Origin: JAWWBG01 sp033721095
GTDB lineage: Bacteria > Actinomycetota > Nitriliruptoria > Nitriliruptorales > Nitriliruptoraceae
DNA length: 13,010 nucleotides
Reading direction: 5' to 3'
NCBI GenBank assembly: GCA_033721095.1
Contig: JAWWBG010000058.1
Coordinates: forward strand, 1-13,010
Shown here: piece after piece, positions 1-7,325 of the stretch
How positions within the stretch are numbered: position 1 is the stretch's first letter
How the letters are laid out: each line of letters opens with the position of its first letter
Notes under the pieces: model-generated
Seen by the model: the letters and a program-made list of their open reading frames with translations, nothing else
Databases searched by the model: none
Told to the model about the DNA's origin: nothing
Position numbers and translations under genes: made by a program

Positions 1-1
1 C

Positions 2-1909
2 GGCCGGCTGTTCGATGCGGACGCCGATGAAACAGCGACCGCGCTCGACGAGCTCGTCGCAGCCGGACTCGTCCACGCGGATCTGCCACCACGGTTCATC
101 CAGCCCATCGTGGCGCGGGCTGTCTACTCGAGCATTCCGCCCGGCCGACGGGCACAGCTCCACGCCCAGGCGGCACTGTCCTCGGTCGGACTCCATGACT
201 CACCTGATCGTGTTGCGCCGCACCTGTTGGCCATCCCACCCGCCGGCGATGCGAAGGCCGTCCAGATCCTCATGGCCGCCGCCGGACAGGCAATGGCAGC
301 GGGTGCTCCCGGCACCGCGGTGCGGTACCTCGAACGAGCGTTGGCAGAACCGCCCGCCGAGGAGCTGCGCGGCGGCGTGCTCATGATGCTGGGGTCCGTC
401 GGAAGCATGATCGGGGCCTCGACGGCACTCGATCATCTCTCGGAGGCAATGGAGGCCGCCAGCGATCCTGGCCAGCTGGCGCAGGCGGCCTATGCCTTCG
501 GCCTGGGCATGCTCTTCACGGGGAGGATGCCGTTCGCACTTGGCTCCCTCAATCGTGCTCTCGATCGGCTGGCGGCGGCGTCGCCGGAGGTGCGCCGCGA
601 TGTCGCCGAGTTGTTGCTCATCGCGGGCGAGACGGCGTTGCAGATTCGAGACTCACTTCGCCCCGACCTCGACGAGGCCGTGCAACGGGTTGCGTCAGAC
701 GGCCTCGACGCATCTCCCGCCCTGCTCGCCGTCGCAGCCCTCGAGTTGGCGATGTGTCACGGCGACACGGCCCGAGCGCGAGAGCTGGCAACTCGGGCAA
801 CCGACGTGGAGAGCGGACTGAGCGCCGAGACACCCCAGCTGTACCTCGCGACGGGGACGTTGAGCATCATTGGCGAGCATGGCGCCTCCGAAACACGACT
901 GAACCTCGCCCTTGAGGAGGCACAGGCGTCGGGATCAGCCAGGGGTGTCGCCCTGGTCTCGTGCTGGCGCGCGAGGAACCGGCTGCTGCGCGGGGCCCTC
1001 AGCGAGTGTGAGGAGGATGTGGCCGCCTTCAACGATCTCGACCGGGAGCTCGATCTGGTCACGTTCCGCGCGTTGGTGAAGGCGACCCACATCGATCTGC
1101 TGATCGAGCAGGGCCGGCTGGCCGACGCGGAAGCCGTGGCGGCATCCATCGACTGGGACCGCGAAGACGATCTCACCAGCTTCTATGCCGTCGTGCGTGA
1201 GAGCATGGGACGGCTCGCGCTCGAGCGCGGACACGCCGAACAGGCACTCGAATTCCTGGAGCCGCTGGAGGGCTACGAGGAGCGGTGGGGCGACCGAGGT
1301 GCCGTCTGGACGCAGTGGCGGCCGGTTGCCGTGCGAACGCACCTGCAACTGGGGCACGCGCGCCGGGCTCACGGCCTGGCGCGCGAACACCTCGAGCAGG
1401 CCCTGGACGTCCGGGTGCCTCGCTCGATCATCCTCGGCCACCGGGCGGTTGCGGCGACGGTCGACGACGAGATGGCGGGCAAGCACCTGCGAGAAGCGGT
1501 GTCGATCGCCGATGCGTCCGGGCTCCTGTTGGAGGAGGCGCACGCTCATGCAGAGCTCGGTCGGCTGCACCAGCGAATCGGATCCACGGACGACGCCCAG
1601 CAGGAACTGCGGCAGGCCATGGACCTTGCGCATCGTTGCGGCGCCTTCGCCCTTCGCGAACGGGCCCACCGCCAGCTCCTCGACATGGGCGCACGACCGC
1701 GACGTCCACACCTGTCGGGTCCGGAGTCCCTGACGGCCTCCGAGCGGCGGGTCGTCCGCCTGGCCATGCGCGGCCTCAGCAACCGCCAGATCGGGCAGGA
1801 GCTGATGGTGACGGTCAAGACCGTCGAGACACACCTGACCAACTCCTACCGGAAGCTCTCGATCTCCTCCCGGGCGGACCTGGCGGATGCGATGGGCGAG
1901 GGCGATTGA
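2..1909 (+). CDS. LAL-type LuxR family transcriptional regulator, C-terminal part (5' end outside window)
   Basis: The reading frame is open from base 2 without a start, so the gene enters from the left; 635 codons are visible. The GTG at 110 lies inside conserved sequence and is not the start. The first ~60 visible residues (AGLVHADLPPRFIQPIVARA, then VYSSIPPGRRAQLHAQAA) match the winged-helix segment that follows the AAA+/NACHT-like ATPase of MalT/LAL regulators; the ATPase itself must lie upstream. Residues ~80-560 are alanine- and leucine-rich helical repeats of TPR type, the usual ligand or protein sensing region. Residues ~577-631 are a LuxR/GerE helix-turn-helix: LTASERRVVRLAMRGLSNRQ, then IGQELMVTVKTVETHLTNSY and RKLSISSRADLA. 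No response-regulator receiver domain is visible. The protein is probably an ATP-dependent, inducer-responsive DNA-binding activator. Its target and ligand cannot be told. It converges on ligA and looks unrelated to it. Confidence 0.9.
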   Translation, partial: GRLFDADADETATALDELVAAGLVHADLPPRFIQPIVARAVYSSIPPGRRAQLHAQAALSSVGLHDSPDRVAPHLLAIPPAGDAKAVQILMAAAGQAMAAGAPGTAVRYLERALAEPPAEELRGGVLMMLGSVGSMIGASTALDHLSEAMEAASDPGQLAQAAYAFGLGMLFTGRMPFALGSLNRALDRLAAASPEVRRDVAELLLIAGETALQIRDSLRPDLDEAVQRVASDGLDASPALLAVAALELAMCHGDTARARELATRATDVESGLSAETPQLYLATGTLSIIGEHGASETRLNLALEEAQASGSARGVALVSCWRARNRLLRGALSECEEDVAAFNDLDRELDLVTFRALVKATHIDLLIEQGRLADAEAVAASIDWDREDDLTSFYAVVRESMGRLALERGHAEQALEFLEPLEGYEERWGDRGAVWTQWRPVAVRTHLQLGHARRAHGLAREHLEQALDVRVPRSIILGHRAVAATVDDEMAGKHLREAVSIADASGLLLEEAHAHAELGRLHQRIGSTDDAQQELRQAMDLAHRCGAFALRERAHRQLLDMGARPRRPHLSGPESLTASERRVVRLAMRGLSNRQIGQELMVTVKTVETHLTNSYRKLSISSRADLADAMGEGD

Positions 1910-1929
1910 CCGGCGGCACGGTCAGTCGC
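1902..1929. terminator. Stem-loop between convergent stop codons, candidate shared terminator
   Basis: An 11-bp stem (GCGATTGACCG at 1902-1912 with CGGTCAGTCGC at 1919-1929) closes a 6-base loop (GCGGCA). There is one T-G wobble pair, 1906 with 1925, which becomes an A-C mismatch in the leftward transcript. The TGA of the LuxR gene (1907-1909) pairs exactly with the TGA of ligA (1924-1922 on the minus strand). No run of T follows on either side, so it is not a classical intrinsic terminator. Such U-less hairpins are often proposed as terminators in high-GC actinobacteria; that role is inferred here. Confidence 0.55.
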
Positions 1930-3958
1930 GGGAGCCGGTCTCCAGCAGCGTGACGAAGGCCGCTTCGTCGACGATCGGGACGCCGAGCTGTTCGGCCTTG
2001 TCGCGCTTCGACCCCGGGTTTTCGCCGACGACGACCAGCGAGGTCTTCTTCGAGACGCTCCCCGTCACCTTGGCGCCGCGGTCCTCGAGCGCCTGCTTGG
2101 CTTCGTCGCGCGTGAAGCCCGCCAACGTCCCCGTGACGACCACGGTCCATCCGTCGAGCGGCTGATCGCCCGAGCCGGCCGGTTCGAGGTCGGTGTCCAT
2201 CCTCACGCCGAGGCTCGCGAGGTCCTCGACCAGCTGGGCATTTCGCGCGACGTTGAACCAGGACCGGACGGCGGCGGCAATCGTCGGCCCCACCCCGTCG
2301 ATGGCCGCGATGTCCTCCTCGGTTGCCCCCTCGAGTGCGTCCATCGTCTGGAAGTGGCGAGCCAGCAGCTTGGCGACCGATGGACCGAGATGGCGGATGT
2401 TGAGCCCGACCAGCAGCCGTTCGAGCGGTTGGTGTTTGGAGGCCGCGATCCCGGCGAGGAGGTTGTCGACCTTCTTCTCGCCGAACCGGTCGAGGGCCAG
2501 CAGCTCCTCACGGCGCTCGTGCAGCCGATAGACGTCCGCCATGTCGGCCACCAGGCCCTCGTCGAGGAACAGCTTCACGCTCTCGTAGCCCAGGCCCTCG
2601 ATGTCCATCGCACCACGGCCCGCGAGGTGGACCAGCGACTCGAGCAGCCGGTTGGGGCAGTCCACGTTCTCGCAGAAGTGATGGGCCTCGCCCTCCGGGC
2701 GCACGAGCGGCGTTCCGCACGACGGACATTCGGCCGGCATGTGCCAGACCTCGGCGCCCTTCGGCCGCTTCGACAGGACGGGGCCGACGACCTCGGGGAT
2801 CACGTCACCGGCCCGGCGGACCATGACGGTGTCGCCGATCCGCACGTCCTTGGCCTGGAGCTGGATCTCGTTGTGCAGGGTCGCGTGGGTGATCTGGACG
2901 CCCCCGACGACGACCGGGTCCAGCACCGCGAATGGGGTGATCTTGCCGGTGCGTCCCGTGTTGATCTCGATGCCGACCAGCGTCGTCTCCTTCTCGACGG
3001 GCGGCATCTTGAAGGCGATGGCCCAGCGGGGAGCCCGCGCCGTGAAACCGAGGACCTCCCGTTGCGCGAGGTCGTCGACCTTGACGACGACCCCGTCGAT
3101 CTCGTAGGTCGGGTCGTAGCGGTGCTCGGTCCAGTGCTCGATGAAGGCCGCGACCTCCTCGATCGAGTCGACGACCGTCGTCTCGGGCGCGGTCGGCAGC
3201 CCGGCTGATCCTGCCCACTCGAGGAACGCCGAATGCGACGGCAGCGGATCTCCCGTCCACGTTCCGACGCCATGGATCCACACCGACAGCGGGCGCGTCG
3301 CGGTCACGGCCGGGTCCTTCTGCCGCAGCGCGCCGGACACCGCGTTCCGCGGGTTCATGAACGCGGCTTCGCCCGCCGCGATCCGCTCCTCGTTCATCCG
3401 GTCGAAGGCAGCCACCGGGTAGTAGACCTCGCCGCGAACCTCGACTGTCTCGGGCGCATCACCAGCGAGCCGGTACGGGACGTCGGCGATCGTCAGGACC
3501 TGCTGGGTCACGTCCTCGCCGGTCGTGCCGTCGCCGCGTGTTGCTGCCGTCGCCAGGACACCGTGGCGATACACGAGGTTGATCGCGACGCCGTCGATCT
3601 TGAGCTCGCACACCCAGCGCGGCGTGGCGCCGTCGAGCCCGTTGACAACGCGTCCGGCCCACGCGGCCAGCTCTTCGACGTCGAACGCGTTGTCCAACGA
3701 CAGCATCGGCTCGAGGTGTTGGAAGGGCGGGAAGGTCTCATCGATGGGCGCGCCGACCTGCTGGCTGGGCGATGCCGGTGTGACCAGGGACGGGTGCTCG
3801 GCCTCGATGGCCTCGAGCTCACGGAGGAGCTGGTCGAACTCGGCGTCCGTCATCGGCGGATCGGACAGGACGTAGTAGCGGTAGCGAGCGTCGCGCAGGA
3901 TCCGGCTCAGCTTGTCGTGGCGGGCACGGGCTGCCTCGACGTCGGGCACCTGCGCCAC
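1922..3958 (-). CDS. ligA: NAD-dependent DNA ligase LigA
   Basis: This is the essential replicative ligase, which seals nicks between Okazaki fragments and in repair using NAD+ to adenylate itself. The complete family architecture is present in 678 residues, the normal length. Numbered from the GTG at 3958: Ia domain with YRYYVLSDPPMTDAEFDQLL (~27-46); nucleotidyltransferase domain with the adenylated lysine of KIDG at ~120, VRGEV (~174) and EIDGVVVKV (~286); OB fold (~315-400); zinc finger with Cys 411, 414, 429 and 434; helix-hairpin-helix region (~425-580) including IDGVGPTIAAAV; and a C-terminal BRCT domain (~601-676). An in-frame GTG at 3964 would add two residues, but it abuts the Shine-Dalgarno-like AGGGGA, whereas the GTG at 3958 is six bases away, so I prefer the latter. 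It appears to be a single-gene transcript, convergent with the LuxR gene and divergent from the M14 peptidase gene. Confidence 0.98.
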   Translation of the reverse strand: MAQVPDVEAARARHDKLSRILRDARYRYYVLSDPPMTDAEFDQLLRELEAIEAEHPSLVTPASPSQQVGAPIDETFPPFQHLEPMLSLDNAFDVEELAAWAGRVVNGLDGATPRWVCELKIDGVAINLVYRHGVLATAATRGDGTTGEDVTQQVLTIADVPYRLAGDAPETVEVRGEVYYPVAAFDRMNEERIAAGEAAFMNPRNAVSGALRQKDPAVTATRPLSVWIHGVGTWTGDPLPSHSAFLEWAGSAGLPTAPETTVVDSIEEVAAFIEHWTEHRYDPTYEIDGVVVKVDDLAQREVLGFTARAPRWAIAFKMPPVEKETTLVGIEINTGRTGKITPFAVLDPVVVGGVQITHATLHNEIQLQAKDVRIGDTVMVRRAGDVIPEVVGPVLSKRPKGAEVWHMPAECPSCGTPLVRPEGEAHHFCENVDCPNRLLESLVHLAGRGAMDIEGLGYESVKLFLDEGLVADMADVYRLHERREELLALDRFGEKKVDNLLAGIAASKHQPLERLLVGLNIRHLGPSVAKLLARHFQTMDALEGATEEDIAAIDGVGPTIAAAVRSWFNVARNAQLVEDLASLGVRMDTDLEPAGSGDQPLDGWTVVVTGTLAGFTRDEAKQALEDRGAKVTGSVSKKTSLVVVGENPGSKRDKAEQLGVPIVDEAAFVTLLETGSRD

Positions 3959-4055
3959 GAGCACTCCCCTGTCGGCCTCGCGAGACTAGGTGTGGGAGGA
4001 AGAAGTGAGTTGACTGGCGAACTCGAAACGGACGCAGTCGACACAGGTGCCCCCC
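3959..4055. promoter_or_regulatory. Divergent intergenic region between ligA and the M14 peptidase gene
   Basis: These 97 bases must hold the promoters of both flanking genes. On the minus strand, TAGTCT (3983-3988) fits a TANNNT -10 box for ligA, about 20-25 bases ahead of its start; no clear -35 box accompanies it. On the plus strand there is TTGACT (4010-4015), a possible -35 box, but no convincing -10 box 16-18 bases after it. A strong Shine-Dalgarno-like GGGAGGA (3994-4000) precedes a GTG that reads GTG AGT TGA, so it serves no long gene. These assignments are weak pattern matches. Confidence 0.3.
3965..3970 (-). promoter_or_regulatory. Ribosome binding site of ligA, decides the start
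   Basis: The minus strand reads AGGGGA here, directly followed by GTGCTCGTG. The first GTG (3964) would have no spacer; the second (3958) has six bases, near the optimum. This favours the shorter, 678-residue LigA. Confidence 0.55.
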
Positions 4056-7000
4056 ATGACACTGCCTCGATGGAAGATGCTCGCGGTGCTGTCAGCGATT
4101 GCGCTGACGGCGACACTGCTTCCCGGCCTGGCCCGAGACGCGCGGGCCTTCCCGGTGGCCACCGACCCGGCCTCCTATCAGCTCTGCGGGCGGGTGTTCC
4201 CCGATCCCCACGCCTACTGGCCGAGTCCGGCGCCGCTGCCCGGCCAGTCGCCGTGGGCCAAGGGCAACGCGACCTGTCGGGCCGTGGACTTCCTCAGCTG
4301 GCAACAGACGCTGGACGGCCTCGAGTTCCTCGCGAGCGACGGGATGTTCGGCGACTTCATCGAGATCTACGACCTGTCCGACCCAGGGGGCCCGTACGCC
4401 GACGCGCTGGACTTCGACGCCGGCGAGGGCTTGACGGCCGGCCTGCCCCGGATCGACGGGAGCCGCGAACGCCACCCGATGATCTTCATCCGGGTGACCG
4501 ACGAGGAGGACACCGGCATCGCCATCGAGGACCGGGAGCACTTCGTGTACACGCTGTCCCTGCACGGCATCGAGCGCGCGGGGGTCGAGGGCGGGATCCG
4601 TGCGATCGAGGATCTCGCGACGTGGGCGTCGTGCGAGAAGCACGGCGGTGCCTCGCCGGCCAACTGCGCGCAGGAGGATGCCGGACCGGACAACCCGCAT
4701 CCACTGCTGGAGACCGTGCCGGACGAATCGACAACGGCTGGCGAGGCGCTCCGCCAGTCCAGCGTGTGGTTCGTGCTCTCCAACCCGGATGGCTGGGTCC
4801 GCGGGGACAAGCAGGACGGCGGCTTCTTCTACCAGCGCTACAACGGCAACGGGATGGACCTCAATCGTGACTGGCCCGCCGAGGGCTTCACGTTCCGTCC
4901 CTACACGCCGTGGTCCGAGCCCGAGAACCGCACAACCGGAAAGGCGCTCCAGGCCATCAAGGACGACTGGGCCGGCGGGGTCGACCTGCACGGCCAGCTC
5001 ATCGATCGAGCGTTCAGCTTCACCCTCATCGGCGGCTCCGAGCGCCCGTTCGGCAAGGACCGGCGCGTGCTCCAGTACGTCAAGGGTGCCTGGGCCGACG
5101 CCGAGGCACGGTTGGCCTGGAACCCGCTCATCAAGGGCAACGACGAACCCGAACCGTGCGTGTTCGGCGCAGGTGGCACGAGCGACGATCCCAACTGCGA
5201 CCCGACCAACCGGATGTACGGCGTCCAGTGGGGGACGATCTGGGACACGATCGACTACACCGTTTCGGGCGCAATCGGCGACTGGATGGACAACCCCCGC
5301 GGGCTCAACGCCGACGCGATCGACAACGAGATGTCGCTCTCCCACCTGGGCAACTGCGGCATCGGGACGTGCTACCTGATCGACTTCGAGCAGCTGCATG
5401 TCGACGGCAACAAGTCGCTCATCTTCGCGATGATCCACTACACGCTGACGCCTGAGGACCAGACGTTCCGGTACGACGGCCGGGCGGCGTACCTCCACAA
5501 CCCCCGCGTGATCGCCGATCTCGGGGCCCCGGCGACTGCAGCCGCCGATTTCGGGCTGCCACCCCAGGCCGCGGAGGCGACGGGCACCGTGTTCCACACG
5601 GGCGGCAGCTCGGTCTACGAGTTCGCCGTCGCCGGGCCGGTCGACGGCGTGTACAACGGAGGCCTCTCTGCCGAGTTCACCTTCACGAACCTCCAGGGCG
5701 TCTCGCTCGGGACGGCCAACGAGATCGCGATCGACCGCCAGCTCGAGGACGGCGAGGAACCCGATCCCCAGCGGGGCAGCGTGGCCGACGGCTGGCAGAC
5801 GATGAACAGCTACTTCAACCAGGCCGTCACGTACGCGCAGGGTGGCGCCAGGATCGACGTCAATGGCCCGCCCCCGGGCCTGTATCGCCTGCGCGTGACG
5901 GGCGAGGCACCGGTCGACTGGTCCGCGACGATCAACTTCACCGAGGAGGTCGCCTGGCCGGACCCGGGCCAGGAGCCGTTCGAAGCGACCAACATGGGCT
6001 TCTTCGACATGCTGTCCGAGTTCGTCCCGGACGCGGACGACCGCCTCGTTCGCGTCGACGTCGACGACGTCCTGTCCGGCGCCGTCGACCTGGCTCGCTT
6101 CGACACGGTCATCGCGGCGGACGACGCGTTCCTGCCGGGTTGGGAGGACCCGACGGACATTCGCGCGACTGCGCAGGAGGCCGACAGCGGGGCCGTCGCC
6201 GTCCCGGCGCCGGCCGCCGGCCAGCGAACGGACGCGAGCTCGGTCAGCTTCGAGTTCGACGTCGAGCCCGGGCACAAGCGCCTCGAGGCCGACATCTCCT
6301 ACGTCCTACCCGGCGACATGGACATCTACCTGCAGCTCCAGGCCCCCGACGGCACCTGGTCAGGCGACCTGGCGTCAGGAACCTCCTTCTCCCTCAACGG
6401 TGAGTCCCTGTCGTACTCGGCTCCGGCCGCTGGCCACTATCGGCTGGTCATCGTCAACTACGCGGCTCCCCCGCAGCCGGCGGACGTCACCATCACGTAC
6501 TTCGCTGGCGACGAAGAGGTGGACCCGACCACGACCATCGTGCCGTTGGACCGCTACCCCGACGACAACATCGACACCCGCGTGACCAGCTACACGGCGG
6601 CCGATCGGGACGCGATGGCCGACATCGCCCGATCGTTCGTGGAGCAGGGCGGCAACCTCGTCCTCACCGACGATGCGCTGCGAGCGCTGGAGTGGATGGA
6701 GCTCGTGCCTCCGGGCTCCGTCGCAGGACAGGCGGTCTACGCGGGTCACGTGCAGTTCGAGTACACGGACGCTGAGGGCGAGGTCGTCGTGACCTTCGAC
6801 GATCCCCTGGCGGCCAACGTCGATCAGCCGGGCAGCGCAGAAGGCCCCAACCACCGCCACCAGGTCACCGAGCCGGTTCCCCTCGGGTACGCCATCGAGG
6901 ACCTGACCGGCGGGGACTTCCCGACACTCCCGCAGTGGGGCGTCGACCGGCAGGCATGGGACGATGCCGGTGGCCGCATCGCCGGAACCATCGGCGCCGG

Positions 7001-7307
7001 GGACGTGACCCTCGGCGAGCTGCCCGTCGGCGACGGGGTCGTGAGGATCCTGGGCACGCTCCTGCCCTTCCCGACCGACGAGTTCGACCACCCGTTCGGC
7101 GTGGCCGACTACGCCCTCACCTGGACCGGCTACGAGCTCGCACAGAACCTGTTCGACTGGACCAACCCGAACGGACGGGTTGGCGGCAACACCGGCGAGG
7201 ACGTCGAGACCCCGACGACGGGTCCGTCGATTCCGGTGGCGCCGATCGGGCTGGCCGCGATCTTCCTGATCGCCGGCCTCCGGCGACGACTCACGGCGCG
7301 CACCTGA
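4056..7307 (+). CDS. Exported multidomain M14 zinc carboxypeptidase-like protein with C-terminal membrane anchor
   Basis: About 1083 residues from the ATG at 4056, which has a weak AGGTG six bases upstream. A GTG at 4047 would add three residues but has no Shine-Dalgarno. The N-terminus is a signal peptide: RWK, a hydrophobic core, then a likely cut after ARA at ~31. The M14 metallocarboxypeptidase signature is present in order: HGIE (zinc ligands His 170, Glu 173), NPDG (243-246), DLNRD (substrate-binding Arg 271), DLHGQ (third zinc ligand His 312), and a candidate catalytic Glu 445 in IDFEQLH. Eight cysteines (44, 74, 193, 204, 368, 381, 434, 439) all fall in this half, consistent with disulfides outside the cytoplasm. 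The ~570-residue extension contains beta-rich segments and an apparently split alpha/beta domain. A single hydrophobic helix (~1061-1075) and a triple-Arg tail end the protein. It probably hydrolyses peptides or cell-wall peptides while held on the outer membrane face; the substrate is unknown. It converges on the hydrolase gene, 18 bases away. Confidence 0.88.
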   Translation: MTLPRWKMLAVLSAIALTATLLPGLARDARAFPVATDPASYQLCGRVFPDPHAYWPSPAPLPGQSPWAKGNATCRAVDFLSWQQTLDGLEFLASDGMFGDFIEIYDLSDPGGPYADALDFDAGEGLTAGLPRIDGSRERHPMIFIRVTDEEDTGIAIEDREHFVYTLSLHGIERAGVEGGIRAIEDLATWASCEKHGGASPANCAQEDAGPDNPHPLLETVPDESTTAGEALRQSSVWFVLSNPDGWVRGDKQDGGFFYQRYNGNGMDLNRDWPAEGFTFRPYTPWSEPENRTTGKALQAIKDDWAGGVDLHGQLIDRAFSFTLIGGSERPFGKDRRVLQYVKGAWADAEARLAWNPLIKGNDEPEPCVFGAGGTSDDPNCDPTNRMYGVQWGTIWDTIDYTVSGAIGDWMDNPRGLNADAIDNEMSLSHLGNCGIGTCYLIDFEQLHVDGNKSLIFAMIHYTLTPEDQTFRYDGRAAYLHNPRVIADLGAPATAAADFGLPPQAAEATGTVFHTGGSSVYEFAVAGPVDGVYNGGLSAEFTFTNLQGVSLGTANEIAIDRQLEDGEEPDPQRGSVADGWQTMNSYFNQAVTYAQGGARIDVNGPPPGLYRLRVTGEAPVDWSATINFTEEVAWPDPGQEPFEATNMGFFDMLSEFVPDADDRLVRVDVDDVLSGAVDLARFDTVIAADDAFLPGWEDPTDIRATAQEADSGAVAVPAPAAGQRTDASSVSFEFDVEPGHKRLEADISYVLPGDMDIYLQLQAPDGTWSGDLASGTSFSLNGESLSYSAPAAGHYRLVIVNYAAPPQPADVTITYFAGDEEVDPTTTIVPLDRYPDDNIDTRVTSYTAADRDAMADIARSFVEQGGNLVLTDDALRALEWMELVPPGSVAGQAVYAGHVQFEYTDAEGEVVVTFDDPLAANVDQPGSAEGPNHRHQVTEPVPLGYAIEDLTGGDFPTLPQWGVDRQAWDDAGGRIAGTIGAGDVTLGELPVGDGVVRILGTLLPFPTDEFDHPFGVADYALTWTGYELAQNLFDWTNPNGRVGGNTGEDVETPTTGPSIPVAPIGLAAIFLIAGLRRRLTART

Positions 7308-7325
7308 CTGGCCCGTGCGTCCGCT

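Noticed and set aside
110..112. GTG at 110 as start of the LuxR-family gene
   Set aside because: The frame is open to the window edge and the 36 codons before it match the conserved winged-helix segment of LAL regulators, so the gene starts outside the window.
6052..6075. GTCGAC-rich run in the M14 gene, possible tandem repeat
   Set aside because: It simply encodes an Asp/Val stretch (RVDVDDV) with GC-rich codons; there is no repeat longer than a few bases.
4092..6275. Long open frame of 727 codons on the minus strand opposite the M14 gene
   Set aside because: It is Arg/Val/Asp-rich, without motifs, and lies exactly antisense to a gene with signal peptide, catalytic motifs and anchor. Such frames are expected from GC-rich codon use.
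7299..7319. Short inverted repeat CGCAC / GTGCG at the convergent junction of the M14 and hydrolase genes
   Set aside because: Only five base pairs with an 11-base loop, flanked by mismatches and without a T run. Too weak to call a terminator.
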